Shown piece after piece: positions 58,165 through 64,000 of a stretch of 64,000 nt of DNA. This DNA is from Chrysopilus asiliformis (Eukaryota; Arthropoda; Insecta; Diptera; Rhagionidae). The notes beneath the pieces are model-generated. The model ran no database searches. It saw nothing but the letters and a program-made list of their open reading frames with translations, and had not been told where the DNA came from. The stretch is from the NCBI GenBank assembly GCA_964034945.1, contig OZ035960.1, forward strand, positions 70,204,994 to 70,268,993, given 5' to 3'. Made by a program: the position numbers and the translations under genes. Position 1 is the first letter of the stretch, and each line of letters begins with the position of its first letter.

Positions 58165-58299
58165 TACCTCATATATTTATTCATTATATTCATATTCATT
58201 ATATTATATTCATTTATTCATTTATCATATCACTCATTCGACGATCATATTCCATTTTATCTAAAATCACTATTTTATTGGGTTGATGTCTCTTGCCTG

Positions 58300-58450
58300 A
58301 AAATTAAAATCCCGAAAAAAAAATCCCGAAACAAAAATCTCGACCAAAAAAATTCCGAATGCCGAAATCTCGGAAAATAAAATCTCGAAAAAAATAATCT
58401 TGAAAAATAAAATCCCGAATGAAAAAATCCCGAATAATCCTGAAAAATCC
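58300..58450. repeat. Degenerate decamer array, AAAATC(C/T)CGA
   Basis: AAAAATCCCGAA-type words recur every 10-20 bases, giving translated strings rich in FFRDF on the minus strand. It runs directly into the palindrome below. Confidence 0.7.
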
Positions 58451-58525
58451 CGAATAATATTTTTTTTCTCCATTTGAAACGCGCGCGCGTCTCAAATGGA
58501 GAAAAAAAATATTATTCGGGATTTT
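58444..58525. repeat. 82-bp near-perfect palindrome with a (CG)5 centre
   Basis: AAAATCCCGAATAATATTTT... on the left is mirrored on the right around ACGCGCGCGCGT. There is a single mismatch near the centre. The alternating CG tract is out of character for this AT-rich DNA and could adopt a cruciform or Z form; that is inference. Confidence 0.85.
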
Positions 58526-58737
58526 ACAAAATGTGCTTTTGTAAACAAAATTTGTTGTTATTTTTTTATGATAAAATCTTTTTCTCTCGTAAAACCGGAA
58601 AAAATCCGGCTTATTATGCAATAATTAAAAAGAAAATGGATCTTAGTTGCAGAATTATAATTAATTGGCTAGAAAAAAAACTATATTAATTTATGGTAAT
58701 GTAATTTATTATTTAGAATCAAAAACATAATATAATC

Positions 58738-59123
58738 TTGAATTTTCAAGGTTCAACTTGCAAAAGATCTGCAAATGGTCAAACAGTTACTTCTACATCG
58801 TTCTTTGATTTATCGTTTTGGTCCGTCTCTAATTTAATTTCAGAGAATCTTCCCAAGACTCAAAACAGTTTGAAAGCCTGGCATCGCCGCTTGAAATCTC
58901 TGGTAGGAAAACCGCATTGTGGAACTTATCGCTTAATTTATTCTTGAACAAAAACATATGTGTGAAAACAAAAATAGAGCGGTTTAAAGCAGGTGAAAGG
59001 AAGAAAACTAAAAATGACTATATCCGAAAAGACAAAAGGACCAAAAGAATTTTGTCAACAGAAAATGAAACTGATCCTTATGATTTCATAGAAAGTTTGG
59101 CGAAAGTAATACCTTTTTATTAA
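58738..59123 (+). pseudogene. MULE-type transposase C-terminal fragment
   Basis: The frame at 58738-58947 contains LPKTQNSLKAWHRRLKSLVG, close to the R-T-N-N-x-x-E-G-W-H-R segment after the catalytic domain of animal MULE (FLYWCH/Phantom-type) transposases. The next part (IERFKAGERKK) is in another frame to 59123. The catalytic region is absent and a frameshift lies near 58930. It borders H3 on the left. Confidence 0.6.
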
Positions 59124-59309
59124 AATTTTTTTTATCTAATTCTTTTTTTTAAAAGCTTTTATTTAGCTTGCCTTCCTGTTTGTCTGTTTGTCTGTTTGTC
59201 TGTTTGTCAGATCAAATCTTGCAACCCAATTTTGACCCACTTCCACTTGTCCGATTGACTTGAAATTTTGCACACTTATATAGGTCCGATGACAATACAA
59301 TATTTTCAC

Positions 59310-60415
59310 TACTTCGTCCTTGTAAGGATAACGGAAGGTCCTGTAAGGATAACGTGATTATCCTTTTCTCCAAATTTTCCCGAAAAAAATCTATTCTGGG
59401 GGTTTTTGGGGTCGCTGAATCCGAATCTGTCATTAAAAAGTCAGTAAGGATAACGGAAGATCCTGTAAGGATAACGTGATTATCCTTTTCTCCAAATTTT
59501 CCGGAAAAAAATCTATTCTGGGGGTTTTTGGGGTCGCTAAATCCGAATCTGCCATTAAAAAGTATGTAAGGATAACGGAATGTCCTGTAAGGATAACGTG
59601 ATTATCCTTTTCTCCAAATTTTCCGGAAAAAAATCTATTCTGGGGGTTTTTGGGGTCGCTGAATCCGAATCTGTCATTAAAAAGTCAGTAAGGATAACGG
59701 AAGGTCCTGTAAGGATAACGTGATTATCCTTTTCTCCAAATTTTCCGGAAAAAAAATCTATTCTGGGGGTTTTTGAGGTCACTGAATCCGAATCTGCCAT
59801 TAAAAAGTATGTAAGGATAACGGAATGTCCTGTAAGGATAACGTGATTATCCCTTTCTCCAAATTTTCCGGAAAAAAACCTATTCTGGGGGTTTTTGGGG
59901 TCGCTGAATCCGAATCTGTCATTAAAAAGTCTGTAAGTATAACGTAAGGTCCTGTAAGGATAACGTGATTATCCTTTTCTCCAAATTTTCCGGAAAAAAA
60001 TCTATTCTGGGGGTTTTTGGGGTCGCTGAATCCGAATCTGTCATTAAAAAGTCAGTAAGGATAACGGAAGGTCCTGTAAGGATAACGTGATTATCCTTTT
60101 CTCCAAATTTTCCGGAAAAAAAATCTATTCTGGGGGTTTTTGAGGTCACTGAATCCGAATCTGCCATTAAAAAGTATGTAAGGATAACGGAATGTCCTGT
60201 AAGGATAACGTGATTATCCCTTTCTCCAAATTTTCCGGAAAAAAACCTATTCTGGGGGTTTTTGGGGTCGCTGAATCCGAATCTGTCATTAAAAAGTCTG
60301 TAAGTATAACGTAAGGTCCTGTAAGGATAACGTGATTATCCTTTTCTCTAAATTTTCCGGAAAAAAATCTATTCTGGGGTTTTTGGGGTCGCTGAATCCG
60401 AATCTGTCATTAAAA
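59310..60415 (+). repeat. H-type minisatellite, nine units, with a 367-bp higher-order repeat
   Basis: Units of about 122 bp. Three consecutive units are repeated as a block: 59555-59800 and 59922-60167 are almost the same sequence, 367 bp apart. Confidence 0.9.
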
Positions 60416-60757
60416 TTTTTTTATACCCTGTATCCTAAAACCAAAAGAATATTGTGACTTTGCTTTATCACACACAGTCACACATTCATTAACAGTCATT
60501 AACGCACAGTCATTAACACACAGTCATTAACACACACAGTCATTAACACACACAGTCATTATGACTAACACAAAAGTTCTGCCATCTGAGTGCGTTTGTA
60601 ATCCCATTAAAACATCATTAGGTTTTCTCGTCGTGGCTCTCACTAAAACAACCTCGTTAGGTTTTCTCTTCGTGGCTCTCACTAAACACAACTAATTGTT
60701 CTTTACCCCTCAATTGAGTGAGAAAGTTATTTAGTAATTTAGTAATAAATTTAAATA

Positions 60758-63700
60758 ATGCAAAGTGCAAAGGGAGAAACTGTAACGCAAAGAAAACGAC
60801 GGTTGGAGAAGGCTCGTCGTAAATTTCAGGAAAAGCGGGCAGCCGAAGATGAAGATGCTAAGCGTTCACGCCAAGACAAACAGCGGCGAGAATCAAGGCA
60901 ACACCGACAAATTCGCGTTGAACAAAACAGAAAACATAAATTTGATATTAGAGCCTCAGAAACACCAGAGCAACATGCAGCACGACTACAAGCCGTCAGA
61001 CAGCACACATCACAAGCTAGAGCCAAAGAAACACCAGAGCAAAATGTAGCACGACTACAAGCCGACAGACAGCATACATCACAAGCTAGAGCCAAAGAAA
61101 CACCAGAGCAAAATGCAGCACGACTACAAGCCGTCAGACAGCACACATCACAAGCTAGAGCCAAAGAAACACCAGAGCAAAATGTAGCACGACTACAAGC
61201 CGACAGACAGCATACATCACAAGCTAGAGCCAAAGAAACACCAGAGCAAAATGCAGCACGACTACAAGCCGTCAGACAGCACACATCACAAGCTAGAGCC
61301 AAAGAAACACCAGAGCAAAATGTAGCACGACTACAAGCCGACAGACAGCATACATCACAAGCTAGAGCCAAAGAAACACCAGAGCAAAATGCAGCACGAC
61401 TACAAGCCGTCAGACAACACACGTCACAAGCCAGAGCCTCAGAAACACCAGAACAACATGCAGCACGACTGGAACAAGCTCGCCTACAACATGAACGATT
61501 GAATGCCGGGATTGCGACATTTCAAAAAGCCATTAATACATTCTGCGCTAGCATTTGTGAAATTTGCACCAAGCGATGCTATCCTAATCAAGTCGCTACA
61601 TGTAGACCGAGTGTCGTTGCCAGGACATACTTGCCACCTGAGTTGTCATCGAAACGAAGTTTGCTCGTGTGCCACCGCTGTAAGACTCACCTAACCAGCA
61701 AGAAGACTACATATCCGTCGAAAGCATATTGGAACAACATGCAACCCGGAGATATACCTGAAGTAATTCGAGTATTATCACAAGCCGAACAACGACTATT
61801 GGCAAGAATAACACCATTTGTTAAGGTAGTGAAGTATGACGGACGATTTGGACAATATGGTTTCCGTGGACAAGCAGTACTCTTTGCCCAGGATATCTTC
61901 GAAGTTAGTGAGAAGTTACCAAAAATGCTACCAAGATCGACCCAGAATTCAGGAATTGTCGTTGTAACCGAACATCTTGAGAACCTAAGCATCACAAGAG
62001 AGTTCTCAATATGCAGGCCAAGACTGCTGGCTGCGCTACGATGGCTGATGGCTAACAATCCATTATACGGAGATGTCAATGTCGACCAAGACGTAGAAAT
62101 TAATGAACAAGATTTTATACGAGTTGTTGATACACCACCACAAGCTGAAGCAATCAATACGCTACAAGACGAAAGCGCCTACAAATCAATTGGAGATATA
62201 TCTAGAATTTTACGAGCTTCATGGCACCAAGCACAAGACAGTTTCTTCACATCGAGATGGGCTGGAGTACAGTGCTGTGTAATGGTATTATCAAACATCG
62301 TACGAGCAGTTATACTTCCACCACGATTATGGAACCAGGTTACCTTGGATGGGAACATGACCCAGGCTGATGAAATGTACGAAGTCATACACACTGCCTC
62401 AAACAACAATCCGAATGCTTATCCGATTTCTGATAGTGGATACTTAGCTGTACGTAACTTCGATGTCATCAAGACAGACTTCATTATGTTCGGCAACACA
62501 TTCTCCATGAATTATAATGAAGATCCAGAACTTTATGGAAGTCTAGATGATTCTGAGAATCATACCATTGGCGTCACACTACGACAAGCTTTGGGGAATC
62601 TATTTGCCAATCATAATGCAGGAATACTAATAGCAGAATCAAAGTCATTTGGAGTACTGTATTACGATAACAAATACTACTTCACGGATTCACATTCCTG
62701 CGGACCGAAAGGCGCCCGTGCAGAACATGGAAAGGCCTGCATCATACAATGCGACAATATCGAAGAGCTTCATCGAGTTTGTAAGCGAACTACGCGTTCA
62801 AGAAATGTTCAGTACACCTTGGATTACATAGATGTGCAACTCAAGACTGAGAACAGTATAATAGAACAAGACCTGGAATCTAACGTAGAGAGAATACCAC
62901 CACAAGAGTTTGAGACAACACCAATTGTACACCAGCTAGAACAAATGGAGTCAGTAGCAATACAAACATCATTGATGGCTCCCATAGATTGTAACCAGCC
63001 AGATGTGGATGACGAATTGGACATATCGGAGAATGCCAACGAAATCATACGCAAGACAAAGGATAATATCGTGAATGAGGCACACGAATTGAAAGCTGAA
63101 GAGTTTGCATGGTTCTACCTTTTCCCCGATGGTAAAAATGGCTTGAAGGAAAATAGACCTGTGAACATATCACCGCTTGATTACTTCCAATATAGAATAC
63201 TAGGTAGCGACACAAGATTCGAACGCAACGACTACCTATTCTATGCATTATCCATGTTTGAATATCATCGAGCTAAATCCACAATTGCAGCATGCGGTAA
63301 GAAGATTGAAGGCCAAGAGGGAAGGATCGAAGATGTCCACCTCTATATGAAGAATTTGCGAGGATCATCAGCATACTGGCGCACAGCTCTGAACGAGTTA
63401 ATAGCACAAATAAGATGTCTGGGTCCACCTACCTACTTCGTAACCTTCAGCTGTAACGATCTCAACTGGCTGGATATGAGAAAAGCTCTACTCATACCTG
63501 ATGGAAGACCTGATGACGACCCCGTTGAACTTGATATGCAAGCGACGCAACGCTTAATTGAGCAATATCCTGTCGTCGTGAGCCGGCATTTCATGATTAG
63601 AGTCAACGCCCTTATCAAGTTTATCCAGAACAATCATGAAGTATTCGGAGGACAAGTGGAGGATTACTGGTGGAGAATAGAGTTTCAAAATCGCGGTAGT

Positions 63701-64000
63701 CCACATCTTCATATGTTAACATGGGTAAAGGATCACAGATCCTTTGACACTGCAGAGGGCATCCAACAACTTGACAAAGTGTGCTCCTCTGAGATGCCAC
63801 CAGAGGATACAGACTTATATGAGCTTGTAAAGAAATGCCAGATTCATCACCACACACATACATGTTACAAGACTGGAACATCAACATGTAGATTTAGCTT
63901 CCCCCGTCAAGAATGTTCTGAGACCCGTATCGTCGCCCATTCATCAGATGACTTCGTAAGAAGTGGAGGACGAATATGCCTGTTGAAGCGTCGAAAGGAA
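60758..64000 (+). CDS. Helitron-like Rep-helicase of H3, partial (C-terminus beyond window)
   Basis: I read an uninterrupted frame of 1,081 codons from the ATG at 60758 to the window end. It has the same order as H2: basic N-terminus with seven 23-residue ETPEQ...TSQARA repeats (odd and even units alternate), CEICTKRCYP and LLVCHRC zinc-type cysteines, Q-C-C and D-S-H protease-like residues, [13 protein letters not shown], and the HUH motif in [11 protein letters not shown]. The Rep tyrosines and helicase should follow outside. Unlike H1 it has no 70-bp deletion. Whether it carries the late frameshift of H1/H2 cannot be seen here. It is the best candidate in the window for a working H transposase. 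Confidence 0.82.
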   Translation, partial: MQSAKGETVTQRKRRLEKARRKFQEKRAAEDEDAKRSRQDKQRRESRQHRQIRVEQNRKHKFDIRASETPEQHAARLQAVRQHTSQARAKETPEQNVARLQADRQHTSQARAKETPEQNAARLQAVRQHTSQARAKETPEQNVARLQADRQHTSQARAKETPEQNAARLQAVRQHTSQARAKETPEQNVARLQADRQHTSQARAKETPEQNAARLQAVRQHTSQARASETPEQHAARLEQARLQHERLNAGIATFQKAINTFCASICEICTKRCYPNQVATCRPSVVARTYLPPELSSKRSLLVCHRCKTHLTSKKTTYPSKAYWNNMQPGDIPEVIRVLSQAEQRLLARITPFVKVVKYDGRFGQYGFRGQAVLFAQDIFEVSEKLPKMLPRSTQNSGIVVVTEHLENLSITREFSICRPRLLAALRWLMANNPLYGDVNVDQDVEINEQDFIRVVDTPPQAEAINTLQDESAYKSIGDISRILRASWHQAQDSFFTSRWAGVQCCVMVLSNIVRAVILPPRLWNQVTLDGNMTQADEMYEVIHTASNNNPNAYPISDSGYLAVRNFDVIKTDFIMFGNTFSMNYNEDPELYGSLDDSENHTIGVTLRQALGNLFANHNAGILIAESKSFGVLYYDNKYYFTDSHSCGPKGARAEHGKACIIQCDNIEELHRVCKRTTRSRNVQYTLDYIDVQLKTENSIIEQDLESNVERIPPQEFETTPIVHQLEQMESVAIQTSLMAPIDCNQPDVDDELDISENANEIIRKTKDNIVNEAHELKAEEFAWFYLFPDGKNGLKENRPVNISPLDYFQYRILGSDTRFERNDYLFYALSMFEYHRAKSTIAACGKKIEGQEGRIEDVHLYMKNLRGSSAYWRTALNELIAQIRCLGPPTYFVTFSCNDLNWLDMRKALLIPDGRPDDDPVELDMQATQRLIEQYPVVVSRHFMIRVNALIKFIQNNHEVFGGQVEDYWWRIEFQNRGSPHLHMLTWVKDHRSFDTAEGIQQLDKVCSSEMPPEDTDLYELVKKCQIHHHTHTCYKTGTSTCRFSFPRQECSETRIVAHSSDDFVRSGGRICLLKRRKE

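Larger units (their letters stand above)
59151..64000 (+). mobile_element. H3: Helitron-like element, 5' part (runs off the window)
   Basis: Starts AAAAGCTTTTATTTAGCTTG after a T-run. It has a GTTTGTCT microsatellite, nine minisatellite units, leader and ORF in the same order as H2. Many substitutions separate it from H1/H2 in the coding region, so it is an older relative, not a third copy of the same burst. Confidence 0.82.

Overview
Kind of DNA. This is AT-rich eukaryotic nuclear DNA made mostly of transposable elements. There is no operon, rRNA or tRNA that I can see. The commonest repeat ends in TATACCC, carries an internal (GTCY)n microsatellite and resembles the mini-me/DINE-1 (HINE) elements of flies. 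With BEL/Pao, Penelope-like, piggyBac-type and Helitron elements also present, a dipteran, probably a higher fly, is the best guess. That is inference.

Layout. 1-7468 is a pure octanucleotide satellite (TCAGTCTG)n. 7.5-19.4 kb holds many DINE-like copies in both orientations, a small non-autonomous Helitron-like element ('H-na'), a repeat family 'C' and a 1.95-kb foldback-like element ('FB1'). 19.8-21.1 kb is a decayed BEL/Pao gag. 22.2-27.7 kb is a non-autonomous Helitron ('M1', ends TC...CTAG) with about 28 copies of a 122-bp minisatellite; it hosts FB2, the same length as FB1 and inverted to it. 27.7-31.3 kb has a large palindrome, DINE copies (one split by a piggyBac-type MITE) and two more M elements. 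31.3-47.2 kb holds two nearly identical autonomous-type Helitron-like elements, H1 (+) and H2 (-), facing each other across a broken piece of an older Helitron ('B'). The N-terminus of B lies at 47.2-48.1 kb. 49.5-51 kb is a second copy of C without the nested insertions, so it serves as an empty-site reference. 53.2 kb has a likely exon of a DUF389-family membrane protein. 53.7-59.1 kb holds MITEs, a Penelope-like RT fragment and a MULE-like transposase fragment. 59.15-64 kb is the 5' part of a third, diverged element H3 whose reading frame runs off the window.

How the parts relate. H elements share one plan: AAAAGCTTTTAT start, short GTTT/GTCT microsatellite, about 122-bp minisatellite units, a promoter-like leader, one long Rep-helicase ORF (basic repeat N-terminus, Zn-finger-like cysteines, cysteine-protease-like domain, HUH Rep, PIF1-type helicase), and a long terminal palindrome. 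H-na is the same plan without the ORF. M elements carry a homologous minisatellite, and M and H arrays are joined at about 31.27 kb. Two open segments with matching splice phases (10700-10762 and 53219-53359) suggest the block may lie inside a very long intron of one host gene.

Limits. No alignment or database search was run. Family names come from motifs and remembered consensus features, and element ends are exact only where an occupied and an empty site could be compared inside the window.
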